Position numbers and translations under genes: made by a program. The notes beneath the pieces are model-generated. The model was not told the DNA's origin and did not search any database. It saw only the letters and a program-made list of their open reading frames with translations. 64,000 bases of DNA from Planctomycetota bacterium. Its GTDB lineage: Bacteria > Planctomycetota > JAJSAM01 > JAJVHW01. The DNA lies in assembly GCA_021776825.1 (NCBI GenBank), contig JAJFFG010000008.1:1-64000 (forward strand), written 5' to 3'. Positions 51,686 through 60,212 of this stretch are shown one piece after another. Each line of letters opens with the position of its first letter. Within the stretch, counting starts at the first letter, position 1.

Positions 51686-52186
51686 TCAGTTCCAGACGCC
51701 CGCGATCGCGAGGCCGAGCGCGGCGCCACCAAGCATCAGCACGCCCGTGAGGAGATACATCATCACCCCAAACAACTTCGATGGGCTACCCCTCGCGGGA
51801 GCAGGCGGCGTCAGGTCAGCGTCGGCCCGATCCGTTCCGCCGTCGCGTGGATCCGACGCGTCCAACGCCTCTCGTTCGGCAGCGACCGGCCAGTTCACTG
51901 GCACGAACCCGCGCCGCTGGCGCGCGGCGAGGACGGACTCGCACGCCCCGCAGAAGACGTCCGGAACGAACGCCAGCGCCACCGCCCACGCGGGAAGCGT
52001 CCCGGCGTAGAGCACACCGACCGCGCAGAGCGCGAGGCCGGAGATCGATGTCAGGAGAAAGACACCGCTCGGGCTCGTACTGCCCTGCAGGCGCGTGACG
52101 CCGACACCAACCTGAACGAAGGCCCCGACGACGAACGTCACGCCCGCGATGGCGGCGGCGACGCAGATGACGATGTCCCACAACAC
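51686..52186 (-). CDS. Four-helix membrane protein, function unknown
   Basis: The 166-residue protein starts at GTG 52186, with TAGCAT seven bases upstream. It has three hydrophobic segments in the first 90 residues (LWDIVICVAAAIAGVTFVVGAF, GVFLLTSISGLALCAVGVLYAG, AWAVALAFVPDVFC), a hydrophilic loop (about 92-135) and a last helix (LFGVMMYLLTGVLMLGGAALGLAIAG). No family is recognised. The 151 bases from 52187 to 52337 show nothing. Confidence 0.7.
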   Translation of the reverse strand: MLWDIVICVAAAIAGVTFVVGAFVQVGVGVTRLQGSTSPSGVFLLTSISGLALCAVGVLYAGTLPAWAVALAFVPDVFCGACESVLAARQRRGFVPVNWPVAAEREALDASDPRDGGTDRADADLTPPAPARGSPSKLFGVMMYLLTGVLMLGGAALGLAIAGVWN

Positions 52187-52337
52187 GGCGGCGATGCTAC
52201 ACCGCCGCGCGTGAGCCGGGCGAGGCGGCGGCGATGCCTGTCAGTCCTCGCACGCGGACCGCTGTTCCGTACGCCCGGCATCCTCCATCACGGCGTTCCC
52301 CACGTCGCTCCCACAATCCCTGAGCGGACTCAGGACC

Positions 52338-54670
52338 TCACTCGGGAGTGGTCGCCAGGACCTCTGACGCCGTCTGCAACACGGCCTCGAACACTGCCCC
52401 GCTCGTGCGCCAGGCGTCGGCGAGGGCGTCGCGGAGGTGTCGCTTGGTGGCGGCGCGATCACCCTTCGCGCTGACGTGGCGGGCGACGGCGAGACGGATC
52501 TCGGCGCGCGTCTTCCACGAGCCGACCTCTTGCGCCATACGCGCGAGGGCGGCGTCGAGATCGGGCGTGCGCGCGGGGTCGAACGACTTCCAGCGTGCCG
52601 CGACGGCACGGCGTTCGGCGATGAGCGGCTTCGGGACGGTGTTCTCGGCTAGCCCTCTTCGTGCCGCTTCGGCGCGCGCGTCGGAGACGTCGCCACCGCG
52701 TAGCCGCACGAGCCACGCGAGGTTCGTCTTCGCGAAAAAGCTGAGCACGCCGGCGCGGGCCTCGTCGTCGCTGAAGCCGCCGAGGACCAGCCAATGGGCG
52801 TACGTATCGACGTTCGGTCGACGCTTGACCGAGACCGCACGTCCCGCGGTGCGGCTCAGGTACCACACGACGAACGGGTCATCGCCGAGGCCCGTCGTCA
52901 CCATCGCAGCCGCGCCCGGTGCGGGGAACGGACCGTCGTCGGGTGGCGGCAGTGTCTCGGGCAATGTCTCCGGCAGCGAGTCCAGCAGCGCTCGATGCGT
53001 GTTGCCGGACGGAACGCGGTGGACGTCGCTCCGCCGCTCCCGCATGCGGTTCACGGCGCGCGACTGCATCTGCTGGAACACGCGGTCGTGGGCGCGGCGA
53101 TGAAACGCATGCGTGAGCTCGTGCGAGACGGTCCCGTCGTTGCTCTTGGGCGGCCAGGCCCACCCGAAGAGGCGCGAGTCCGTGAACTGCGCGTAGCTCC
53201 GTGAGCCATTCCACCCGCCCCAGCCCGAGAGCCCGGGCATTGTGTCGATCCACATCGGCACGTCGATGCGCGACGGCCGTACGTGATGTGTGTCCTTGAA
53301 CGACGCGACGAGATCCCCAGCCCACGCCGCCCACGCCCGGGCGTTCGCGGCGAGCTGCGGCGAAGCCGTGACCCTCAGTTCGCCGACGCGGGCCACCTCG
53401 GTCGACGCCTGCGGCACGAGTTCTGTCTTCCGGGCGACGCCCGCCGCCGGAGCCGTCACGTCAACGCGCAGTTGCGGGAGCTGTTCGCGCGTCAGCGCCG
53501 GAAGTCGCGCGCGCCACGCGGCGTTCATCGTGCCGCTCGCGTGCGTCTCGTCGCCGACGCGCGCCGTCCACTCGATTGGGAACGGGTTGCGCTTGCTGTA
53601 CCCGCGCAGGATCAGGCCGTTCTCGTCGCGCAGGAACACGCGGATCGACACGCTGTGGCGGCGGCCCTGGAAGCGGCTCGCCGTGTTGTGGCGGTAGCCG
53701 ATCGACACGTCGAACGGCGGACGACCGCGGAACGTGCGAGCGGTGCCGTCCATCGGGATCGGCGATGCGTAGAACCGGTGCTTGCCCTGCTTGCGCGTGA
53801 CGTCGTACGCGACGCCGAGCTCGGGGACGCCCGAGACGTGCAACACGGCTCGCCGGCTGGTCTGGATCTCGAAGCGTGAGCGCAGCACGTCCGTCGGGCC
53901 GAGCTCCGCGTGCAGGACGTGATCCCGCGCGCCATCGAACGTCAGTTTGGTCGAGCCGTCGCCGCCCGCCGCGACGGTGGCAGCGGCGCCCGAGACCGTC
54001 GCACGAACGAGGAAGCCCGACTGCGATCCCGGAGTGACGCGCGCCTGCACGACGAGCGCGCCGTCGGTCGGCCGCCGGTCGGCCGCCGGACGACGAGACG
54101 GCTGCCGGGCGGGGCGATGTCGAAACGGTGTCGGTGATCCTCCGTCGCGAGCACGACCTTGTCCGGGGTGACCGGCGCGCCACCGCGACGCTTGAACTTC
54201 AGCACGGTCTCGGTGTCGAGCGAGATCGGCACGTCGGCGGTCGACGACTCGTCCACGCGCACCTCGCCGAACGCCACACGGTCCCGTGAGATCTTGCCCG
54301 AAATGAGGACGCGCCACTCGCCCGGCGGGAGCCGTAGCGCGGCGACGCCCGTCGCGTCGGTCGGGACGGTCTCCGTGACGAGGTCAAAGACGTCGTGCCA
54401 CGCGCGGACGCCGATCCCCGACACCGGCTTCCCGTCCACGGAGAGAGCGAGGCGCCGCTCGATCGGTCGGAGCGTCGCGAGCGCCGCCGCCTCGCGCGCG
54501 TCCTGCACGGCACGCGCGTCGTCCCCCATCTCAGCGCGTCGCGGAGGAACGAACTCGGCAAGCAGTTCCGCGCGCGCCTTCGGGTGCGCCGGCGCGACCT
54601 CGTCATCCGCGGCCGCGGGCGGCGCGAACACGAGCAGGGCAGCGAGCAGCAGCGGGCGCAGATCGATCAC
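52338..54670 (-). pseudogene. Secreted metallopeptidase-like gene split by an 11-bp tandem duplication
   Basis: ATG 54670 begins a signal peptide (MIDLRPLLLAALLVFAPPAAAD) and a beta-domain ending in ...RLVVRRPTGGRP. The frame then fails at 54067-54088 because gtcggccgccg is present twice. With one copy removed, RRPTDGALVVQARVTPGSQSG reads straight into the downstream frame, which holds SHELTHAFHRRAHDR, a zinc HExxH motif, and WYLSRTAGRAVSVKRRP. The rest is helical. Intact, the protein would be about 770 residues, exported, and probably a peptidase of the ABC/Mep-like TPR kind. It is either a recent null mutation or a sequencing/assembly artefact. Confidence 0.75.
54067..54088. repeat. 11-bp tandem duplication causing the frameshift
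   Basis: gtcggccgccg occurs at 54067-54077 and again at 54078-54088. Eleven bases is not a multiple of three, so one copy too many shifts the reading frame of the peptidase gene. Confidence 0.9.
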
Positions 54671-54762
54671 GAGCGCAGGCTAACGCCCCTGTCGTCACCT
54701 CACATCGAGGTCAGGCCGGCGACGTGGCAACCCGGCTACCTAGCCTCGCCGACGTGGCGGAT

Positions 54763-54796
54763 TGAAAGTTGAACTTTCACTCTGCACACTCTTCCC
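54763..54796 (+). promoter_or_regulatory. Palindromic operator and possible leaderless promoter of the ATPase gene
   Basis: The palindrome tgaaagt-tga-actttca occupies 54763-54779. It overlaps a possible -35 (TTGAAA) from which CACACT lies 17 bases on, six bases before the GTG at 54797. The palindrome is a typical size for a dimer-binding repressor; its partner is unknown. Confidence 0.45.
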
Positions 54797-55975
54797 GTGA
54801 TCGAACGCACCCTGGCACCACGACTCGAGGCGGCCGCTGCCGCGTTCCCAGTCGTCACCGTCACGGGCCCGCGGCAGTCCGGCAAGACCACGCTCTGCCG
54901 CGCGACGTTCCCCGACCACGCCTACGCAAACCTAGAGCATCCCCCGACCCGCGAGTTCGCCACCGCCGATCCGGAGGGTTTCCTCGGGCAGTTCGATGGC
55001 TGCGTCGTGATCGACGAGGTCCAGCGCGTGCCCGACTTGCTCTCGTACGTGCAGGTCCGCGTGGACGAGCGGCGCGTCCCGGGCGAGTTCGTGCTCACCG
55101 GATCGCAGAACCTCGCGCTGATGGACGCCGTGAGCCAGTCGCTTGCGGGCCGCACCGCCGTCCTGAACCTGCTTCCGTTCTCGCTCGAGGAGCTCTCGGG
55201 CACCGCGGCTCGCCCCCGAGACGTCTGGACAGCGGTGCTGCGCGGGGGCTACCCACCGATCCACGATCACGGGCTCGCGTCGGACGAGTGGCTCGCGGCC
55301 TACGCGGCAACGTACGTCGAGCGCGACGTCCGGCAGATCCTGAACGTCGGCGACCTCGAGAGTTTCCGGACCTTCGTCGCGACGCTCGCCGGACGGGTCG
55401 GTCAGCCGCTGAACCTCTCGGCGCTCGGGGCCGACGCCGGCGTCTCGCACGTCACCGCCCGTTCGTGGCTGTCGGTACTCGAGACGAGTTTCGTTGCGTA
55501 CCGCGTTCGCCCGATCCACCGCAACCTCGGGAAGCGGCTGACAAAGAGCGCGAAGCCGTATCTGTTCGACTCTGGCCTGCTATGCCACCTGCTGGGGATA
55601 CGGACGACGGAACAGCTGCGACTCCACCCGCTCCGCGGCGCGATCTTCGAGTGCTGGGCCATCAGCGAGATCGTCAAGTCCCGCGTCCACGGTGGACTCC
55701 CGGCGGCGACGCACTTCTTCCGCGACCATCGCGGCCGGGAGGTGGACGTCGTCATCGAGGACGACGCCGTCGTCCGCGTGGCCGAGATCAAGTCCGGACA
55801 GACGTTCCTGCCCGAGTTCCTCACCCCGCTGCGCGAGCTCGAGCGGCTGCTTGCCCAGAGCGCGGCTCCGCCGGAGAGGGTGGAGAAGCGCGTCGTCTAC
55901 GCCGGCGACGACGGCCAGCGACGCTCCGACGTCCACGTCGTCCCGTGGCACGCGATCGGCTCGATCGACTGGTGA
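54797..55975 (+). CDS. AAA_14/DUF4143-type ATPase
   Basis: The 392-residue protein has the arrangement typical of the widespread AAA_14-DUF4143 proteins: Walker A GPRQSGKTTL at 24-33, Walker B with acidic end CVVIDEVQRVPDLL, an ATPase-sensor LTGSQN, and the C-terminal DUF4143 part (SALGADAGVSHVTARSWLSVLE, YLFDSGLLCHLLGI, FRDHRGREVDVVIEDD, an endonuclease-like core VDVVIEDD...VAEIKSG). The last looks like the PD-(D/E)xK motif (D, then E-x-K), so nucleic-acid handling is plausible. The family's real role is not settled. Confidence 0.9.
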   Translation: MIERTLAPRLEAAAAAFPVVTVTGPRQSGKTTLCRATFPDHAYANLEHPPTREFATADPEGFLGQFDGCVVIDEVQRVPDLLSYVQVRVDERRVPGEFVLTGSQNLALMDAVSQSLAGRTAVLNLLPFSLEELSGTAARPRDVWTAVLRGGYPPIHDHGLASDEWLAAYAATYVERDVRQILNVGDLESFRTFVATLAGRVGQPLNLSALGADAGVSHVTARSWLSVLETSFVAYRVRPIHRNLGKRLTKSAKPYLFDSGLLCHLLGIRTTEQLRLHPLRGAIFECWAISEIVKSRVHGGLPAATHFFRDHRGREVDVVIEDDAVVRVAEIKSGQTFLPEFLTPLRELERLLAQSAAPPERVEKRVVYAGDDGQRRSDVHVVPWHAIGSIDW

Positions 55976-56042
55976 CGCGGGCCTTAGGACTTCCGTACGG
56001 AGTCAGGACAGATTCCGTACCGCTGCCCTCCCACTGATCGCG

Positions 56043-58457
56043 TCACTTGGAGGTCAGGTCGACGACCACTTCCGTCGTGCCGACGGGCGCGTCGGCCGAT
56101 CCCGTCAACTCGTCGTTCGTTCCGGCGGTGACCTCGACCGTCACGGACTGCATCGGAACGTCTGGCAGCCGGAACGTCCCGTCGGACTCGATCGTGGCGT
56201 AGGAGACGGACGAACCGTCGAGCATGGCGAGCGCGCTGCCCGTCCATTCGCTGGGCGTCGCACCGGACGCGGTCTTCACACGGCCCGTGATCAGTCGGGC
56301 GGTGAGGAGACGGATCTCGGTGTCCTGGGGCTGCCAGTCATCGAGTTTCGCCGGCAGGAGGCCGCTCCCCCGTTGCGCCGGTCGGATCCGCACCTCGTAG
56401 CGGCCGTTCGGGCGCAACGACTGGAGGCGCAGCTGGCCGTTCGAGTCGGTCTCCCCCGAGAACACGGGCTCGCGGGGGAAACTCGCGATCGCGTCGGCAT
56501 CTGGGGCCAAGACGCGATAGACGGACACGCTCGCTCCCGCCACAGCGCGTCCGTCCTCCGTGAGGACCGTGACGAGCGGCACCAGCGCGGACTCCATCGC
56601 CAGACGGACGTCAGTGGCACCGGCCGTGACCTGCGAGGCATCGCCGACGAAGCCGTCAGCGACGGGCCGCAGCAGCACGGTCTCGTCGCCGAGTCCGCCC
56701 ACACGGAACGATCCGTCGGAGCGCGCGAGAACGGTGTCGATCTGCTCCGTGAGACTGCCGTCACGCCTCTCATTGGGAACGGTCGTCACCGAGATGGAGG
56801 CACCGCCCACGCCGTTCCCGTCGGAGTCCACGACGCGACCGGTGATCACCCGCTCAGCCTGCATGACGATCGTGTGCTCGTCGCCGCAGTCCTCAGGCAC
56901 GACCGCGAACACGTGACCGTAGGGAAGGCGCGCGCCGTTCTCGTCGCGGGCGTCCCAGGCCTCGACGAACGCGAGCGCCCTCCCGCCGACCTCCACGACC
57001 TCCTCGCTCTCTCCGAGCCGGCCCCCAGCGCTCGAGAGCATGCCGCCGTCGCGAGTCATGTGCCCCTCGCGCGTGCGCACTCGCGGCACGCGCTCTCCGG
57101 TCGGTCCGACGATGCGCACCGTGACCTCCCGGATGGCGTCCGCCGGCAGTCGAAGGACCACGCCGGTCGCACCCGCGTCCGCGCGCGCCGAGACGACCTC
57201 GATGCCCCTGTTGGTGGAGAGCGAGACGACCCACGTCCCCTCGGGTACGCGATCGAAGCGGAACGAGCCGTCGTCGGCCACCTCCGCGTAGAGACGGTTC
57301 CCCATCATGGCTTGCATCCGGGTGAGCGATGGATCGGACGCCCGCAGCGACCGACCCGCGGCGGGCGTGCCGTCCGCGTTCCAGAGGTGCCCCGAGATCG
57401 ACTTGCCGAGCGTGAGGCGGACGGTCACCGGTTCGGTTTCCGCCGTCGGATCGAACACGCGCTTCGGCGGACGGACGTGCCGCTTCGGATCGATCTGCAC
57501 CCTGACGGATCGTGGGCGGAGCGTGTCCGCGCGGACACGTCCGTTCTCGTCCGGCTCGAAGTGATCGCCGTGCTCGCTCTCGTAGAGCCCGCCCTCACCG
57601 GTGTCGGTGATCCAGACGATCGCATCCGTGACGGGGGAACCGTCGGCGTCATCGACGAGCAGCAGTTCCAACACGGTCGCCGTCTGCAACGTGAAGTCCA
57701 CGTCGGTGGGCTCACCGGGCGTCATCCCGGCGAGCTTGCGGCTCGCCATGGCGTAGCCGGCGGCGTTGACGTCGACGCGGACGTAGCCGTCCGGCGTGAC
57801 ACTCGGACGACTGAATCGGCCGTCGTCATCGGTCTTCAGCTCAAGGACCCAGCAAGACGACTCCGCGGTCAGGAACGCATCGCACTGGATCGAGATGTCG
57901 GCGCCGACGACCGGCTCGCCGTCCGGCCCGGTGACCCGACCACGTACGAGTACGAGTGGCTCCGCGATCACCGCGACTCGCACCTCCTCGCCGGGACGCA
58001 CCTCGGCAACAGCCGGCTCCACCCCTCGGTCGACGCGCGTCCCATATCCGCCGCCACCCGCACGCACGGACCACGTTCCGGACGGCAGCTCCTCGGCGCG
58101 AAACGCACCGGACTCGTCGGCTTCGACCACCTGTCGCAGCTTCCAGTTGCCACCCGGCACGAGCAGGAGCTTCGCCTTGCCGGCGGGGGTTCCGTCTGCG
58201 AGGGAGACCGTCCCGACGATCGTCCCCGTATCGACGTTGACGACCTCCTCCGGCACGGCCTCGGGTGGCGACTCGGGCGCCGCGGGCGCGATCGGTTCCG
58301 CGCGGCGGCGCGTGCGCGTCGGCGTCGCGTCATCGGTGCTCGGCGTCTCCGACGACGGGGTCACCGGCTCGGGTGCGGAATCACACGACTGCAGGACCGC
58401 GACCAGCGCGATGGCCGCCACGACCGTCAACAGCACGACCCATCGAACCCTGCGCAA
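56043..58457 (-). CDS. Lipoprotein with multiple carboxypeptidase-regulatory-like domains
   Basis: The 804-residue protein starts at TTG 58457 because GGGAGG lies eight bases upstream and a signal follows (RRVRWVVLLTVVAAIALVAVLQSC), with a possible lipobox LQSC. A Pro/Thr-rich linker precedes about seven to eight CNA-B-like beta domains, each opening with a G-x-V-x-x-x-D-G-x-P motif (GTIVGTVSLADGTPAGKAKLLL, VRGRVTGPDGEPVVGADISI, ISGHLWNADGTPAAGRSLR, ITGRVVDSDGNGVGGASISV). The architecture is close to the tail of the sigma fusion at 30927, without its sigma part. It lies divergently next to the ECF sigma gene at 58628. Confidence 0.8.
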   Translation of the reverse strand: MRRVRWVVLLTVVAAIALVAVLQSCDSAPEPVTPSSETPSTDDATPTRTRRRAEPIAPAAPESPPEAVPEEVVNVDTGTIVGTVSLADGTPAGKAKLLLVPGGNWKLRQVVEADESGAFRAEELPSGTWSVRAGGGGYGTRVDRGVEPAVAEVRPGEEVRVAVIAEPLVLVRGRVTGPDGEPVVGADISIQCDAFLTAESSCWVLELKTDDDGRFSRPSVTPDGYVRVDVNAAGYAMASRKLAGMTPGEPTDVDFTLQTATVLELLLVDDADGSPVTDAIVWITDTGEGGLYESEHGDHFEPDENGRVRADTLRPRSVRVQIDPKRHVRPPKRVFDPTAETEPVTVRLTLGKSISGHLWNADGTPAAGRSLRASDPSLTRMQAMMGNRLYAEVADDGSFRFDRVPEGTWVVSLSTNRGIEVVSARADAGATGVVLRLPADAIREVTVRIVGPTGERVPRVRTREGHMTRDGGMLSSAGGRLGESEEVVEVGGRALAFVEAWDARDENGARLPYGHVFAVVPEDCGDEHTIVMQAERVITGRVVDSDGNGVGGASISVTTVPNERRDGSLTEQIDTVLARSDGSFRVGGLGDETVLLRPVADGFVGDASQVTAGATDVRLAMESALVPLVTVLTEDGRAVAGASVSVYRVLAPDADAIASFPREPVFSGETDSNGQLRLQSLRPNGRYEVRIRPAQRGSGLLPAKLDDWQPQDTEIRLLTARLITGRVKTASGATPSEWTGSALAMLDGSSVSYATIESDGTFRLPDVPMQSVTVEVTAGTNDELTGSADAPVGTTEVVVDLTSK

Positions 58458-58627
58458 CGGCGGCACCTCCCGACGGCAGTTTAGCGCGGCCCGCTCACCA
58501 CGTCGGCGCGGCTTGCGGCCGGAAGGTGTGCGGCGCCAACGCGGAGCGCCAGAACACGCGCCGCGATGGCCCTTCGTTCTCTGTACTCTCGTGCCGCGCG
58601 GCGCCGTCCGGCGTCCGCGTCGACGCG

Positions 58628-59215
58628 ATGGAAGACTTCTCCGATCTGATCCGGCGCTGCAAGGCCGGTGAGCGCGCTGCGCTGGACGCGTTGTGCCGCC
58701 GCCACGGCCCCACCGTCGAGCGTCATGCCAGCGGTCTGCTCGGTCGCCAGTTGCGGCGGATCGAAGAGACCATGAGCGTGGCGAACGAAGTCTGGATCGA
58801 GGTCCTGCGTCGCCTGCCCGAGTTCCAAGACTGCGGCGAGGACAAGTTCCGCGTGTGGCTGCGCAAGATCACGGAGTCCTGCGTGCGGGGCCGTGGTCGT
58901 CGGGTGCGCGGGCGCGATGGCGTCACCTGGGTGCGCAACGCGGAGTCGGGGCAGGTCGAAGGAGCCCGCGAACGGGTTCGCGGGCCGGCGACCGATGCGG
59001 GCGCTGCTGACGAGCTCCAACGACTGGAGCGCTGCATGGCGCGACTACCGCCGGAACAGCAGCGGGTGCTGCGCCTGGCGACCGAGCACGAGCTCTCGAT
59101 GCAGCGCATCGCGGACGTCATGGGCTGGCCCAGTGCAGATGCGGCGCGCAAGCGACGCGTGCGAGCCCTCATCGCCCTGAGGAGAGAATGGAAGATCGAC
59201 TCGAATCCGCGTTGA
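58628..59215 (+). CDS. ECF-like RNA polymerase sigma factor
   Basis: The 195-residue protein has sigma region 2 (MEDFSDLIRRCKAGERAALDALCRRHGPTVERHA, WIEVLRRLPEFQDCGEDKFRVWLRKI) and region 4 (LERCMARLPPEQQRVLRLATEHELSMQRIADVMGWPSADAARKRRVRAL). This is the extracytoplasmic-function sigma architecture common in planctomycetes, where such factors sit beside Ser/Thr kinases. ATG 58628 is the natural start; upstream residues are Arg-rich. Its end overlaps the kinase gene by 28 bases, so the two are co-translated. No anti-sigma gene is seen, hence control by the kinase is plausible. Confidence 0.88.
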   Translation: MEDFSDLIRRCKAGERAALDALCRRHGPTVERHASGLLGRQLRRIEETMSVANEVWIEVLRRLPEFQDCGEDKFRVWLRKITESCVRGRGRRVRGRDGVTWVRNAESGQVEGARERVRGPATDAGAADELQRLERCMARLPPEQQRVLRLATEHELSMQRIADVMGWPSADAARKRRVRALIALRREWKIDSNPR

Positions 59216-60198
59216 TGGAGATCCTCTCCGAAGTCGAGGAGACCGGCTTCCTGGCTCCCGGCTGGGTCGAGGAGAACTACCCGGTCGACGGCGAGGAGCT
59301 GCTCGGCATCCTGGCGCTGGACGGCATCCTCCGACCGCCCGAGCTCGACGTGAATCAGCTCGGTCCGTACGCGATTCGTCGTGAGATCGGACGCGGCGGA
59401 ATGGGCACCGTGTACGTGGCCGACGTCGAAGATCTGGCAGCCGACGCCGAGATGGACGCCGTCGTCGCGGTGAAGGTCATTCACCCGCACCTGCTCGTTG
59501 AACCGCATGCGCTCAAGCGCTTCTACCGAGAGGCGGCCATCGGCATGCGCGTGCGCCATCCGAACGTCGTGCCGACCTACGACGTGTGCGGCGCAGAGTC
59601 CGATGGCAACGACGTCCACTTCCTCGTGATGGCGTACGAGGAGGGACGCACGCTGCGGAGCGCGCTCGCGTCGGACGGCCCGCTCGACGAGGCCTCGTGC
59701 CGTCGGATCGGCGTGCAAGCGGCCGCCGCTCTCGCGGCGATTCACGACACTGGCGCCGTGCACCGCGACGTGAAGCCAGCCAACCTCATCCTGCGCGACG
59801 ATGGCGTCGTGAAGGTGATGGACCTGGGTGTGGCGTTGGACCAAGGGGACGTGCGGCGGCTCACAGCCACGGGGCGCTTCGTCGGGTCGTGGAGGTACGC
59901 GGCACCGGAGCAGTTCGCGCCGACCGAGACGCGGGCGAACGGCGACGACGCCGTCGACGAACGGTCGGATCTCTACGCGCTTGGGTTGACGTTGTTCGAA
60001 CTCGCGACGGGATGCCATCCGTTCGAGGACGATCGCCGACCCGGGAGGCCGCCGGACCCGAGTGCCGTCGCGCCTGCCGCGGACTCAATTCGGCGGGAAC
60101 TCTCTCCGACGTTCGTTGATGTCATCGCACAGATGTTGCAGCCCGAACGCCGCGACCGGATCGCGTCTGCGCAAGCCGTCATCGGCGCGTTGGCGTAG
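59188..60198 (+). CDS. Hanks-type Ser/Thr protein kinase
   Basis: The 336-residue kinase starts at ATG 59188 after GAGGAG; ATG 59215 (TGATG with the sigma stop) is an alternative. The kinase domain covers about 60-330: glycine loop GRGGMGTV (68-75), K96 in VAVKVI, HRDVKPANL (192-200), DLG replacing DFG at 212-214 and APEQF at 239-243. No membrane helix is seen, so it is cytoplasmic. It probably phosphorylates the sigma factor or another regulator. The gene after it is a second kinase, 14 bases away. Confidence 0.9.
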   Translation: MEDRLESALMEILSEVEETGFLAPGWVEENYPVDGEELLGILALDGILRPPELDVNQLGPYAIRREIGRGGMGTVYVADVEDLAADAEMDAVVAVKVIHPHLLVEPHALKRFYREAAIGMRVRHPNVVPTYDVCGAESDGNDVHFLVMAYEEGRTLRSALASDGPLDEASCRRIGVQAAAALAAIHDTGAVHRDVKPANLILRDDGVVKVMDLGVALDQGDVRRLTATGRFVGSWRYAAPEQFAPTETRANGDDAVDERSDLYALGLTLFELATGCHPFEDDRRPGRPPDPSAVAPAADSIRRELSPTFVDVIAQMLQPERRDRIASAQAVIGALA

Positions 60199-60212
60199 GC
60201 CGGAGAGAACGC

